Shown: one piece after another, positions 34,213 through 44,177 of the stretch | Layout: each line of letters begins with the position of its first letter | How positions within the stretch are numbered: position 1 is the first letter of the stretch | NCBI GenBank assembly: GCA_001897525.1 | Contig: MKTB01000015.1 | Span: 124,001 to 188,000 of the forward strand | Origin: Bacteroidetes bacterium 43-16 | Lineage (GTDB): Bacteria > Bacteroidota > Bacteroidia > Chitinophagales > Chitinophagaceae | Reading direction: 5' to 3' | Length of the DNA: 64,000 bases | Position numbers and translations under genes: made by a program | The notes under the pieces: generated by a model | The model's database searches: none | What the model was told of the DNA's origin: nothing | Seen by the model: the letters and a program-made list of their open reading frames with translations, nothing else

Positions 34213-34267
34213 TATAAAATTACCTCCTGGTGTAATCTAAGTTACGCTTCTTTTTTGAAAAGCCGCT

Positions 34268-35593
34268 CTACCCGGCCTGCTTCTTATACTGCAATGTAGC
34301 TTTTCCCTGTTCGTAGCGCATTTCTTTTTGTTCGGGAAAGAACTGCATTTTTATGTCTTTATACACGAAGGTATTATTGCCTTTATATTCAAATGGGAGA
34401 TAATCCTGCCCCAGCCCTGAAAGCTGCAATACCAGCACATTACCGTCTGAAGAAATAGTAATTTTTTGTTTTGTTTTTTTAGCCGTATAAGTGCCTTTTA
34501 GTGCTTTAAACGCTTCTTCAGCATAGCCCTCTATTTTATTAAAATCGGGGAGCTTGGGTGCCTTGCCGTATGCGTATTGCAACAGGGTAGTATTGATGTC
34601 TTCGATATCTATATTAATAGCATTGGCAAGGCTTACGACACCCAGTTCCTCTTTAGGAAAATACCAATAGTCTGAAATATAGTTCTCTATTCTCCCGGCA
34701 TGTTCAAAGCCTTCGGGTTGATCAAAGCTCAGTTTAAAGATGCCCATTCCATAGGCCCCTTTATCTACCGGGAGCATCATTTCCAGGCTTTCTTTACTGA
34801 TGAGTTTCCCCTTAAAGAGGGCCGCCAGGAACTTGTTCAGATCGGTAGCCGTTGAAGCGATGCCGCCACTGGCCGGGTGATTGGAAAAATTGACGCTTGC
34901 ATTTTTGAGATAGGTATCTTGTATATTATAGGATAAGGCCTCATTACGGGAGAGATCTGTCTCATTGGTAAAATAGGTATTGTTCAGCTGCAATCTCTTG
35001 CAGATGTTTTCCTCCAGCAAAAGGGCGTAGGGCTTATCGTAAATACACTCCAGTATATATCCCAGCAAGAGGTAATTTGAATTGCTGTATTCATAATCTG
35101 TGCCGGGCTCAAACCTGGGCTTTTCTTTTGCGATATGGGCGACAGATTCTCTTTCTGTATGGAAGCGGGCTTCCCATTGTCCCCTGTCTTTATGATCGGT
35201 AAAATTAAAAATGCCTGAGCGATGTTTTAATAATTGCTCGATGGTGATCTTGTCTGCATTTTTTATTTCGGGATAGTAGCGGCTCAGCTTGTCTTCCAGG
35301 CTTAACTTTCCGGCTTCTACGGCCTGCAGGACCAGCACTGCGGTAAAGGTCTTGGAGATAGAGGCGACACGAAATTTTGTATCCATATTATTTTCCTGCC
35401 CGGCACGCACATTGGCATAGCCCACTTGTTTTGCATAGATAATACTGTCTTTAAACGATATGGCTACGCTGCCCATGAACTTCCTGTTGTGGAACAGGTG
35501 TTCCATATACTCATCTAATTTTTGTTGTGCAGGCACATAAAGGGCGCTCAGCATGCATAAAGACAGGCTAAACGCAAATTTGAGTTTACTCAC
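34268..35593 (-). CDS. Serine hydrolase (beta-lactamase class C / D-alanyl-D-alanine peptidase-like)
   Basis: A 441-residue exported protein with a signal peptide ending near VPAQQ. The three class C motifs are present: SxxK with Ser78 and Lys81 (VASISKTF), YxN at Tyr169-Asn171 (YEYSNSNY) and HAG around residue 318 (EHAGRIENY). A C-terminal domain of about 90 residues (GTYTAKKTKQKITI) resembles the DUF3471-like tail of such hydrolases. It may act on peptidoglycan peptides, D-amino-acid peptides or esters; resistance is not implied. It lies downstream of the TPR gene with a 35-bp gap. Confidence 0.9.
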   Translation of the reverse strand: MSKLKFAFSLSLCMLSALYVPAQQKLDEYMEHLFHNRKFMGSVAISFKDSIIYAKQVGYANVRAGQENNMDTKFRVASISKTFTAVLVLQAVEAGKLSLEDKLSRYYPEIKNADKITIEQLLKHRSGIFNFTDHKDRGQWEARFHTERESVAHIAKEKPRFEPGTDYEYSNSNYLLLGYILECIYDKPYALLLEENICKRLQLNNTYFTNETDLSRNEALSYNIQDTYLKNASVNFSNHPASGGIASTATDLNKFLAALFKGKLISKESLEMMLPVDKGAYGMGIFKLSFDQPEGFEHAGRIENYISDYWYFPKEELGVVSLANAINIDIEDINTTLLQYAYGKAPKLPDFNKIEGYAEEAFKALKGTYTAKKTKQKITISSDGNVLVLQLSGLGQDYLPFEYKGNNTFVYKDIKMQFFPEQKEMRYEQGKATLQYKKQAG

Positions 35594-35628
35594 GTTATGA
35601 TGTTTCTGAATTAAAAAAGGTACTGGTT

Positions 35629-36528
35629 CTATTTATGCGTGTCGAGGATACGCTTTGCATGTTCATTGGCCGGGTTTAACTTTAAGGACTTTTTATAGGC
35701 CTTCATTGCGGCTTTCTTTTTACCTGCCTGTAACAGGCCTTCTCCATAGCTGTCAAAAGCATTAAAGCTTTCGGGATATAATGCTGTATTGAGCTTAAAT
35801 AGCTTCAAGGCTTCCCCGGGTTTATGTTGATTTAATAAGGTATATCCTAACTGGTTTACTTCGGCTTCTAAACCGGAAGCAGAAAGCCGACCTTTCTTAA
35901 ATATAAGTTTGATGTGGTCTATGGTTTGATCCACGGAATTACTTGCTGCATAAAAATCTGCCAAAGATTTCTGGTTCATCAGGTATTCCTTGTCCTTTTG
36001 TTCTGCGAGTGTTTCCACACTGTAATACCTGCGCTGCTCATCGGAAACTTTAGTACTGTCAATGGCATACCTGGTCCATTGCCCCGTCTTGCTATCCCGG
36101 ATAAATTGTGTGCCGTAAACCTGGGGTTTTTGTCTCCTCATCAGGTCACGGTCTACTGCGGCGGCATACCACCAGCGGTTGAGGCTAGTATCCATGCGGA
36201 GTGCGGTCTCAAAGCTCTTCACTGCCGTAGCAGAGGCTATAGTGTCATTGCCATGCTGCATGACAATACCTGCATTAAAGTGATCTTTTGCCGTAAGCAA
36301 CTGTTGCTGCGCGATCATTTCATAGACTTTTACACGACGGATACTGTCCTTCCGGTTTAAGACAGTCCAGTCGATAGGACTGTTCATTCTTTCCTGTTGG
36401 TCCTCATCTGCCATTTGTTGTAAAACAGCATTGTCTCTTGTACCCTGTGCAAAAGTTTTCATGGTGACAAGGGAACAGAGCCAGGGGCATATGCAGATGG
36501 TTATTTTGATGAATTGCGACAGCTTCAT
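35629..36528 (-). CDS. Secreted TPR-repeat protein
   Basis: A 299-residue protein from the ATG at 36528, where MKLSQFIKITICICPWLCSL to the TFAQ end forms the signal peptide. Degenerate helical repeats lie around residues 75-105 and clear TPR repeats at the C-terminus (ALKLFKLNTALYPESFNAFDSYGEGLLQAGKKKAAMKAYKKSLKLNP). TPR tails of this kind often accompany serine hydrolases of the class C type in Bacteroidota, as here. It is the first gene of a likely three-gene unit. Confidence 0.78.
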   Translation of the reverse strand: MKLSQFIKITICICPWLCSLVTMKTFAQGTRDNAVLQQMADEDQQERMNSPIDWTVLNRKDSIRRVKVYEMIAQQQLLTAKDHFNAGIVMQHGNDTIASATAVKSFETALRMDTSLNRWWYAAAVDRDLMRRQKPQVYGTQFIRDSKTGQWTRYAIDSTKVSDEQRRYYSVETLAEQKDKEYLMNQKSLADFYAASNSVDQTIDHIKLIFKKGRLSASGLEAEVNQLGYTLLNQHKPGEALKLFKLNTALYPESFNAFDSYGEGLLQAGKKKAAMKAYKKSLKLNPANEHAKRILDTHK

Positions 36529-37235
36529 AAGTATAGATAAAATTTGTTGCACCAATCATCACAGCAAGGGGAGTCTTCTATATTAGGGTATGAGCATACT
36601 CCCCGCCGCCGTAATAATTTATGCAAATATATACAAAGTCACCTCTTAGTGACTTTATGAAATGTTATTTTATAAGCAGCATGATCTGAACAAAAACATA
36701 GACTCAATTTTAATTAATGAAGCATTGATCTAATTACCATAACAAATAAAAAACATTACACATTTTAATAAATTTACTATTTAAAATTACTTGCATTAAA
36801 ATATTTGACTTTATATATTAGAGGAAGTTTTGGATTTATAGCTTCTTCTAAGAGACGATAAACAATGAAGTTAGGACAAAACAGGAAGTATTCTTTTTCA
36901 AATATTTTCCCGGCATTTACTGATGATCAGAAGAATTCCAAAGACCCGGCGCAAGGCGCTTTTATATTTAGTATCGTTGAGCAAGCCTTTTCTTTAAATC
37001 AGGTGTTTTGCACACCCAGGATTTATCACTACAACTACCTAAGGCTTCATCCTATCGAGCGCTAATAGCATCATTCAATCTATATTCCAGGCAAATCCTT
37101 TTGCCCTTATGTTTCGTATTTACGAGGCATAAGGAGCAACAACAGGATAATATTGCTCCGAGGCTTAATGTGCCGGAGTTTAATACAATTAATGATACAC
37201 CCTAAAAGCTGATAGCTTAACTATCATAAGTAATT
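36529..37235. other. 707-bp divergent intergenic region
   Basis: It contains the promoters of the TPR gene and the type IX secreted protein gene. A perfect inverted repeat AAAGTCAC/GTGACTTT (36635-36642 with 36649-36656) could be an operator. Two open frames of about 65 codons (36865-37205) are not convincing. Confidence 0.5.
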
Positions 37236-39044
37236 ATGAAGCGTATATTATTAGGAATGGTGCTCTGCTTTTTATCCCCTGCCCTCTTCGGGCAATTTCA
37301 GCCCTCTTCATTAGGGGAGCAATTTATTGTAGGATCGGACCTCAGCGGCCACATACGACATACGAATTGTCATTCCAGCGGGAATGCAGATTTTTCAGAT
37401 TTCTCGAGTGACCTCTATGCCAGTACCTGGGGAGAAGGCGGCTCTCAACTGCATTACAAAAGAACGCATGCCAATTATCCCGGTAATGTGATCTATGAAG
37501 GCACAATACTGATACCCAATGCCGCCATTATCCATGATGTGGCCATCGTGAGCCACCCGGATATCAACTCTCCCAATAAGTATTGTGTAGCCGCTATTTT
37601 TAGTGATAACTTTTCCGGTGGGTCTATTGCTTTTTATGAATGGACACTTACCGGCCTGTCTCCGCTGTACAATTTCCCGTTCACAGGCAACTACACTTAC
37701 AACATGAGCATAGATGCGATCTCCTTAAGCTCTTTTGTTGTGGTGTATGAATCCGGCAACAGGCTTTATTCTTTCGCTGGCATGACCCCTTTCATTAATC
37801 CTTTTGGTTACCCCTTCATAGGCCCTGTAGTGGAACTACAAACCAACGGATCAAATATGAAGGGAATGTTACCAGATGTGGCATTGACTCAATTGCCATT
37901 CCTGCCCAACAATCCTACCGGTATAAAAGTTTATTACACTTACATTGATGAGATCCGGGAGCATTGTTATGTTTCTTATTTAGGCTATGATGAATTGTTC
38001 TGGACTCCTTCTCCGATCATGCTTAATTATGAGCATATGGTAAACCAGATGCCTTATATTTTCTCGGGCAGCACAAACTGTTTGCCGGGCACTCCTTTCC
38101 CGCGCTTCTTTTATTCTCCGGGGCCTAAAATAGATGCACCGGACAGAAGCGAAGATTCCTGGGCGGTGATCGCAGGACAGCATGAGTTCTACCCTAACTT
38201 GAACAATAATGGTACGAATACCTGCCCCTGGCCGGTGAACATGAATAAGATGATGCAATTGCAAATGACGGCTGCCTATAAGCATAATGGCGGACCTGCA
38301 ATGGACATCGTATTGAATGACGGCAGTATACCCGGTACGGTAGATATGTCTACCAACCTTTCTGAACCGTTTACAGAATACCTGGCGCAATCTCAACCTG
38401 CAGTTGCTTTTGCACCCGAAGGTAACGAGATCAATTTTGGCTGGGGAAAAACCAAGGAGCAACCAGGTTTGGATGATCATGACTATATCGGCTTGCTGTA
38501 CAGTGCAGCCGCAAATGATGTGCTTACAGCGCCCGGAGGAGAAGCTTACCGCATCATTGACCGCCAGCCCGACCTGATGCCTTACATAACTTCTATTGCC
38601 TTCTCGGGCAATAATGAAAATACGATCTCTAATTTATATACGGTATTCACTTCCAGTGTTTACAGCGGGATGTATTTCCCTGAAGGGGTGTACAATAAAC
38701 ACCCGGAGTGGGGCTATATTCCACAGAACGGCTACAAACCGCTTAATGTTGCCAATAAAGACAAAAGCACACCACTTACGGCTTATGCCCAACCTAATCC
38801 CTTTAATCAAAATATAAAGCTCATCGTCAGCTCAGGCGCAGAACAGGACACCTACGAAATGGTGATCCGCGACCTGACCGGCAGGGAGCAATTACGTGCA
38901 AACGGGAAGCTACAGGCCATCAACCGGCAACTGGACCAATGGGCCAAAGGGATGAGTACGGCAAATAGTATGTACCTGCTGCAACTCAAATCTATGACCA
39001 CACAACAACAGACCTACCTCAAGATCACCAAATCTGGTATGTAA
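37236..39044 (+). CDS. Type IX secreted protein of unknown function
   Basis: A 602-residue protein with signal peptide MKRILLGMVLCFLSPALFGQ. The main part (25-500) looks like a beta-propeller-type surface protein (YVGSDLS-like start, DVAIVSHPDINSPNKYCVAAIFSDNF, PEGNEINFGWGKTKEQPG) but I cannot name it. The sorting domain starts at AYAQPNPFNQNIKLIVSSG and ends in QTYLKITKSGM. The divergent propeller-type sensor genes next door share the taste for this kind of protein. Confidence 0.75.
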   Translation: MKRILLGMVLCFLSPALFGQFQPSSLGEQFIVGSDLSGHIRHTNCHSSGNADFSDFSSDLYASTWGEGGSQLHYKRTHANYPGNVIYEGTILIPNAAIIHDVAIVSHPDINSPNKYCVAAIFSDNFSGGSIAFYEWTLTGLSPLYNFPFTGNYTYNMSIDAISLSSFVVVYESGNRLYSFAGMTPFINPFGYPFIGPVVELQTNGSNMKGMLPDVALTQLPFLPNNPTGIKVYYTYIDEIREHCYVSYLGYDELFWTPSPIMLNYEHMVNQMPYIFSGSTNCLPGTPFPRFFYSPGPKIDAPDRSEDSWAVIAGQHEFYPNLNNNGTNTCPWPVNMNKMMQLQMTAAYKHNGGPAMDIVLNDGSIPGTVDMSTNLSEPFTEYLAQSQPAVAFAPEGNEINFGWGKTKEQPGLDDHDYIGLLYSAAANDVLTAPGGEAYRIIDRQPDLMPYITSIAFSGNNENTISNLYTVFTSSVYSGMYFPEGVYNKHPEWGYIPQNGYKPLNVANKDKSTPLTAYAQPNPFNQNIKLIVSSGAEQDTYEMVIRDLTGREQLRANGKLQAINRQLDQWAKGMSTANSMYLLQLKSMTTQQQTYLKITKSGM

Positions 39045-39071
39045 TCCTGTAGTTGCATTTTATGTTTATAG

Positions 39072-39106
39072 CTAAGGACGAAAGCAGGTTATGCTTTCGT
39101 CCTTAG
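39072..39106 (+). terminator. Rho-independent terminator
   Basis: A 15-bp perfect stem (39072-39086 with 39092-39106, loop GGTTA) follows the gene by 27 bp. It also faces the end of the convergent LytTR gene. Confidence 0.85.
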
Positions 39107-39160
39107 TATTTAAATAGCGCTAAAAGCCGGATCACACAATATGCCGCTTAGCGGCAGCTC

Positions 39161-39895
39161 TTATTTCCGGTTCATCATTTCCAGGAAGGCATCTTTACGT
39201 GATACGGCCAGCGGCAGCTCCGCACCGGTACTTAAGACCACACGGCTTATTTTGGAACGGATCAGCTGCGCCACAAAATTCAGGTTGACCAGGTGGGAAT
39301 GGTGTATCCTGAAAAATATCTGCTGCGGCAACAGTTCCTCACATTCTTTCAGTCGCATACTGACCATTATTTTCTCTTTTGCTGTAGTATGTATTATTGT
39401 GTAACTACCTGAAGCATCACAATGGGTAATGCCTTCGCAATCGAGATATTTAATCCCGTCCAATGTAGGTAAAGCTATTTTTTGACGTTGTATTACCCGG
39501 TCAGAGAGAGGAGGGGCAGTTCCGTCCTGTTTCATCTTTTCCTCCACTTTGACTATAGCCTCCTGCAGTTCCAGTATATTGATCGGTTTCAACAGGTAAT
39601 CAACCGCTCTTGCCCTGAATGCATCTACAGCATATTGACTATAGGCGGTAGTAAAAATTGTATAAAAAGTTGCTTGCGGAAACAGCTTCAGCAGATCAAA
39701 ACCCGAAGCTCCATTCAGCTCAATATCCAGGAATAACAAGTGGGGCCGATGTTGATGAATAGCGATAGCAGCTTCATTTATATCATTAGAGGTGTGTACT
39801 ACATTTATCGTAGGGCAATAAGCATCCAGCAGTCCTTTAAGTATTTCAATATTTGTATTCCTGTCGTCCACGATCAAGGTGTTCACTCTATTCAT
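39161..39895 (-). CDS. LytTR-type response regulator
   Basis: A 244-residue protein with a receiver domain (VDDR pocket, phospho-acceptor Asp57 in LLFLDIELNG, Lys in DYLLKPINI) and a C-terminal LytTR DNA-binding domain (DGIKYLDCEGITHCDASGSYTIIHT, FFRIHHSHLVNLNFV). Its start overlaps the end of the sensor gene by 8 bp, so the two are translationally coupled partners. Confidence 0.93.
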   Translation of the reverse strand: MNRVNTLIVDDRNTNIEILKGLLDAYCPTINVVHTSNDINEAAIAIHQHRPHLLFLDIELNGASGFDLLKLFPQATFYTIFTTAYSQYAVDAFRARAVDYLLKPINILELQEAIVKVEEKMKQDGTAPPLSDRVIQRQKIALPTLDGIKYLDCEGITHCDASGSYTIIHTTAKEKIMVSMRLKECEELLPQQIFFRIHHSHLVNLNFVAQLIRSKISRVVLSTGAELPLAVSRKDAFLEMMNRK

Positions 39896-42746
39896 AGCTC
39901 AGTTTTAATGGAATGGTTATTTTTATTTGTGTGCCTGAAATCTTGTCTGCAGAAAGGTCACGGATCAGCAGTTCAATGGGACTCTGGGTATCATTCATCA
40001 GGTTAAGGGTGGCTATACGCTGCAAGGTAAGTGACATACCTTTTGAAGCATAAGCCGGTGAATTGCCTGATTGTTTTTTGGCTGAATTAATACCGGGTCC
40101 GTTATCTGCGATAATACACATAATCTTTTCATCTTCCTGTAAAATAAATCTGACCTCCAGCAAGCCCTGCGCCCCGGCATAGGGCAGACCATGCTTTACC
40201 GCATTCTCCACGAAAGGTTGCAGGATCATATTCGGGAAAGCGACCTCATTAATATTTAAATTCTTGTCTACTTCGATATGATATTGAAAAGGATGATTGG
40301 CCTGGAGTTTCTCCAGCTCTATGTAGGCCTCCAGGTAAGCCAGTTCTTCTTTTAAGGATATATATAAGCGTCCGGCATTGTCCAAGGTCATCCTGATCAG
40401 CATGGCAAACCGGGACAAATAAATACTGGCTCCTTTCCTGTCGCTCTTAATAATATAATTCTGCACAGAGTTCAGACAGTTAAAAATAAAATGCGGGTTC
40501 ATCTGTGCCCTTAATGCCATCTGTTCCAATTCTGCTATTTTGCGGTCCAGGTCGCTTTTTTCCTGTTCCTGCCTGCGTATTCTTTTGATCCGGTAGCGCA
40601 CAAGGATAAACAACAAGGCCCCTAAGGTAAGTACGAGCAGAACCCGGAACCACCAGGTTTCATATATCTTCGGTGCTACCGAAAAGTGTTTTTCAATCAA
40701 AGGGCTTTCCGCTCCTAAGGCAGAGATCGCTTTCACCTGGAGGGTGTACGCACCGGGAGGAAGCGATAAGAAGTTAAGCGTGGCTTCTTTAGTTTCCGTC
40801 CAATGCTTATTCAGGCCAACTATACGATAGAGATACTTTACCTGTTCAGGGGCAAAGGATATAGCAGAAAAATCAAAGCTTATCGTATTATGATCATGAG
40901 GTACTACAATACGCTCATTAAGGGCAAAGACTTTATCGGCAACCGTAATCCCGGTAAAGGCAAGGTTGATGGGAGCAGGCTTATGTTTACCCTCTTCCAT
41001 AATTACATTCAATCCTTTATGTGTACCTACCCAAATCGTTGAATCAAGGGCAAATACAGCTGTAATTTCATCCGAGTTCAGGCCGTTGACAGTACTAAAA
41101 AGGCGTTTCACCTTAGGGTAGATCCCATTTTCCAGGACCACCTTGTTCAAGCCTTTATTGGTACCGATCCAAAGCTCATCACCTGATGCATAAATCGTAG
41201 AGCAGAGGTCACTGCTGAGCCCGCTGCCGGCTTCATTAATGCGGGCGACCACCATATGGTCTTTTAAGCCAAATACGCCGTGGCCATGTGTCGCCACCCA
41301 CAAAATACCTTGCTCGCCGGGTGTGATATAATTGATGGGATAAGGTAAAATACGCGAAATGACTTTATATTGCTTATCCATAATGACCAATCCATCCAGT
41401 GTGCCTATATAATAATTATTCCCGTAAGGCATGGCAACGGTACTCCTGCCGTATATATTTTTAGCTCGAGCCGTATTCCCAGGCAAAGTGCTGATAACAA
41501 AAGCACCTTTTGAAGCCGTGACCAGCAAAGAGGTGTCATAGGCATAATTAGACTTGATGTGGCCTACAGTATCTTTAAGTAAAAGAGAATGATGTATTTT
41601 TAAAGGGGTATGCGTGGCATTTGCCCTTAACCAATCTATGCTGAGTGCAACCTTGCGGAACTTATACCGGGGCATAGACTCGCCGGTATTTGCCCGTGGT
41701 TCTGAACTAATATACCAGCATTCCTCATTTTCTGTGCCTACCCATATCCCTCCGGCATTACCTTGAATAAAGCGCACCGGGAAAGGCTTATTGCTCAATT
41801 TTACCTGTAATACTTTTGCAGCATTCAGGCGGAACAAGCCATTACCTCTTGTACTGAACCATACATTATGATCGCGGTCCCGGAATATGGAATTGACCAT
41901 GATATCACTTAAAAACCGGGCTTTCTTTACCTTGTTTTTATAATCATACAGCATTGCCTCCATCTTTCCTACATAAGAGGAAGGGACATAGCCGCCCTCC
42001 CAGCTCTTATAGAAACGGGCATTATAAGGATAATCAAATTCAAAGAAAGTTTGCTGTTTCATATCCCAGACAATAGCGCTGCCGATCGACCGGAACAGCA
42101 AAGCATCATCCGAAATCATAATGGCAGAAATATCGTTACTCGCAATAGAATAGCGTGCAAAATAATCAAGGATGTGTTTTTTGATGCTTCCCGGCAATGA
42201 AAGCAAGCGCATATCAATACTTTCTCCTATGGAGAGCAAGCGATAATCCAGCTTAAAAGAAGACTCCGGATAAAACCTAATGCTATCCTGTTGCTCAATA
42301 ATATACACATCAAGTTTTTCATTCCAGACTATGGTCCGTTTTAAACGGTCCTGGATCATACCGGCTACTTCCCGTTCAAATGAGATTTTGCGGAGCAGCG
42401 GGTCATTATTACGATGGTATAGTTTCCCGTCTTTGTAGTAGCAAAGATATTTTGAAAAGCAAACGATCCACAAGCGGCCGTTTGCATCTTCATAACAGGC
42501 CAGTACTTCATCGGATGGCAAGCCGTCAGCAGTAGAAAAATTCCTGAAATTTCGACCGTCAAAACGGCTGAGACCGGCTTCTGTGCCGATCCACAGAAAG
42601 CCCTGCCGGTCCTGCATGATTTCATAGACGGTCTCAGCAGCCAGGCCATCTTTTGTGGTGTATTGATGATAGCTGTATTCCTGTGCCGAAACACCTGGTA
42701 ACAAGCCCGGCATAAATAAGAGCAGGCATAGTAAGTACTGTTTCAT
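39888..42746 (-). CDS. Beta-propeller sensor histidine kinase (LytS/His_kinase type)
   Basis: A 952-residue membrane kinase. The signal peptide ends near VSAQEY. Residues 25-600 form two-component-regulator propeller blades (GFLWIGTEAGLSRFDGR and related repeats such as ELWIGTNKGLNKV). A Y_Y_Y domain (YRIVGLNKHWTETKEA) and one membrane helix (about 690-712) follow. The cytoplasmic part has a coiled coil and the phospho-acceptor His752 in MNPHFIFNCLNSVQNYI, then the ATPase motifs FVENAVKHGLP and DNGPGI. It resembles sensors that recognise polysaccharide or peptide signals; the signal here is unknown. Confidence 0.93.
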   Translation of the reverse strand: MKQYLLCLLLFMPGLLPGVSAQEYSYHQYTTKDGLAAETVYEIMQDRQGFLWIGTEAGLSRFDGRNFRNFSTADGLPSDEVLACYEDANGRLWIVCFSKYLCYYKDGKLYHRNNDPLLRKISFEREVAGMIQDRLKRTIVWNEKLDVYIIEQQDSIRFYPESSFKLDYRLLSIGESIDMRLLSLPGSIKKHILDYFARYSIASNDISAIMISDDALLFRSIGSAIVWDMKQQTFFEFDYPYNARFYKSWEGGYVPSSYVGKMEAMLYDYKNKVKKARFLSDIMVNSIFRDRDHNVWFSTRGNGLFRLNAAKVLQVKLSNKPFPVRFIQGNAGGIWVGTENEECWYISSEPRANTGESMPRYKFRKVALSIDWLRANATHTPLKIHHSLLLKDTVGHIKSNYAYDTSLLVTASKGAFVISTLPGNTARAKNIYGRSTVAMPYGNNYYIGTLDGLVIMDKQYKVISRILPYPINYITPGEQGILWVATHGHGVFGLKDHMVVARINEAGSGLSSDLCSTIYASGDELWIGTNKGLNKVVLENGIYPKVKRLFSTVNGLNSDEITAVFALDSTIWVGTHKGLNVIMEEGKHKPAPINLAFTGITVADKVFALNERIVVPHDHNTISFDFSAISFAPEQVKYLYRIVGLNKHWTETKEATLNFLSLPPGAYTLQVKAISALGAESPLIEKHFSVAPKIYETWWFRVLLVLTLGALLFILVRYRIKRIRRQEQEKSDLDRKIAELEQMALRAQMNPHFIFNCLNSVQNYIIKSDRKGASIYLSRFAMLIRMTLDNAGRLYISLKEELAYLEAYIELEKLQANHPFQYHIEVDKNLNINEVAFPNMILQPFVENAVKHGLPYAGAQGLLEVRFILQEDEKIMCIIADNGPGINSAKKQSGNSPAYASKGMSLTLQRIATLNLMNDTQSPIELLIRDLSADKISGTQIKITIPLKLSYE

Positions 42747-42855
42747 AGGTTGAACGATTCCCTAAAGTTATAGCATTCCGATAATATACACGTCATAAAC
42801 GGGCTTTAGTCACAATATTACAACTCATTGTTTATCAGTAAAAAATAGAGATATA

Positions 42856-43276
42856 AACCAAGGATACTTAAGTATGAACTATTTAGAAAAAACGATGAAC
42901 CGGTCTTTTTATCATCCAGTTAATCTATTGATATTCATATTGTATTTCGCTAACACAAACAGGAACAGGTACTCCGTAATCATAAATGTACCTGTCGGTT
43001 AACACTAAATTTTAAGCAATTTTTTCCCGTATAGGTGCCTTACACATGATCAAACAATAATACCCCATTGATCAACTAAATGAGCCGGTCGCCTGTTAGC
43101 GGCCGGCTCATTCTATGAACCAGGAACACATAAGTATGAACTACTTTCCATCCTTTATGAACCAGCTCTTGTATGCACCCTGAATATTTACAGATATTCA
43201 CATTGTATTGCAAGCATACAAAACGGGAACTGGTGCTCCGTAAGCATAAAATGCACCGGGCAATCAAATCTTAATT
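42856..43276 (+). repeat. Duplicated leader segment (42856-43015 and 43118-43276)
   Basis: Two copies of about 160 bp align along their length. Both contain AAGTATGAACTA, ATGAACC, GATATTCA-ATTGTATT and a GGAAC-GGTnCTCCGTAA-CATAAA block. The second copy leads directly into the gene at 43278. The first copy leads instead into a short tail, ATGATCAAACAATAA (43047-43061), identical to the last codons of that gene (44019-44033). A shared ending AAATCTTAATT also precedes the gene at 44178. Confidence 0.75.
43079..43112. terminator. Hairpin between the two leader copies
   Basis: A 10-bp perfect stem AATGAGCCGG/CCGGCTCATT (43079-43088 with 43103-43112) follows the orphan gene tail. The T run is short. 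It could be the terminator of the gene copy that has been lost. Confidence 0.55.
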
Positions 43277-43277
43277 T

Positions 43278-44033
43278 ATGAAAAAAATTTTCTTTAGCAT
43301 CTTTGCATTCGTCAGCCTGTCCAGCATAAGCAGCCATGCACAATTAACCCCAATCTATAATTACGACGTACAGAGACTGGAAACTTACACACATGGCACA
43401 CCAGGCCATGCACATTCTGATGCCGTTTTTGAATTAAAAATAGGGGCCAGTTCTATAGCCCAGTCTTATGGATATCACACAGATGATACAAGAAACTACA
43501 ATTTTTCTCCATCTTCCATAGGACCAGTAATTACCTATTCGTTTAAAGTAAGCTATCCTGCGGCTTCAATATCCAGTGGTTACTATCCTTTGCCCTTATC
43601 CATAGGCGGAGAAACTGTAATTTACGCATACGATCCGGGTATGTATAATTTCCTCGGACGATATGGATTTTCAGTTGTCGTAAAACGTATCAGTAGCACT
43701 CAATTTACGTTCAAAACAACACAATTTAATTCAGGAATTATTTCGGCATCCACAACGCTTAAAACAACAGGTGGTGACCAAGTTCAAGCAACATTGTTTC
43801 CTAATCCCGGTAACGGCTATGCACACCTGGAATATAATGCAGCAGCAAACGATCAACTTACGGTACGTGTTACGGACATTAACGGGAAGTTTATCAGTAT
43901 GTACAGGACCGATCTGCAAGCAGGCAGTAATCGCCTGCCGGTAGATATCAGCAATGCCGCTGCCGGTACGTATTTTGTCTACTGGCAATCAGCTTCCGGT
44001 AATAAAGGTATCTTACAAATGATCAAACAATAA
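43278..44033 (+). CDS. Small type IX secreted protein
   Basis: A 251-residue protein with signal peptide MKKIFFSIFAFVSLSSISSHAQ. The N-terminal 145 residues hold one beta-rich domain with HGTPGHAHSDAVFELKIG; I do not recognise it. The type A sorting domain runs from ATLFPNPGNGYAHLEY to the end (GILQMIKQ). Its upstream region is duplicated, and a copy of its last codons is found before it, so it probably had a tandem paralogue. Confidence 0.78.
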   Translation: MKKIFFSIFAFVSLSSISSHAQLTPIYNYDVQRLETYTHGTPGHAHSDAVFELKIGASSIAQSYGYHTDDTRNYNFSPSSIGPVITYSFKVSYPAASISSGYYPLPLSIGGETVIYAYDPGMYNFLGRYGFSVVVKRISSTQFTFKTTQFNSGIISASTTLKTTGGDQVQATLFPNPGNGYAHLEYNAAANDQLTVRVTDINGKFISMYRTDLQAGSNRLPVDISNAAAGTYFVYWQSASGNKGILQMIKQ

Positions 44034-44177
44034 TCATCAGCCGGAGTCTGTTCCGTTAAATAAAGTCCAAGAGATCAATACCTGCCGATAGAGCGTTTGC
44101 AGCAGAGCGATAGAATTGGTGTAACTATTTACAGGGCTTTATAAAATGGAGCACTCCGGCTAAATCTTAATTATTAT

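Noticed and set aside
36865-37205. Two plus-strand frames of about 65 codons before the type IX protein gene
   Set aside because: No signal, motif or promoter; more likely part of the leader region.
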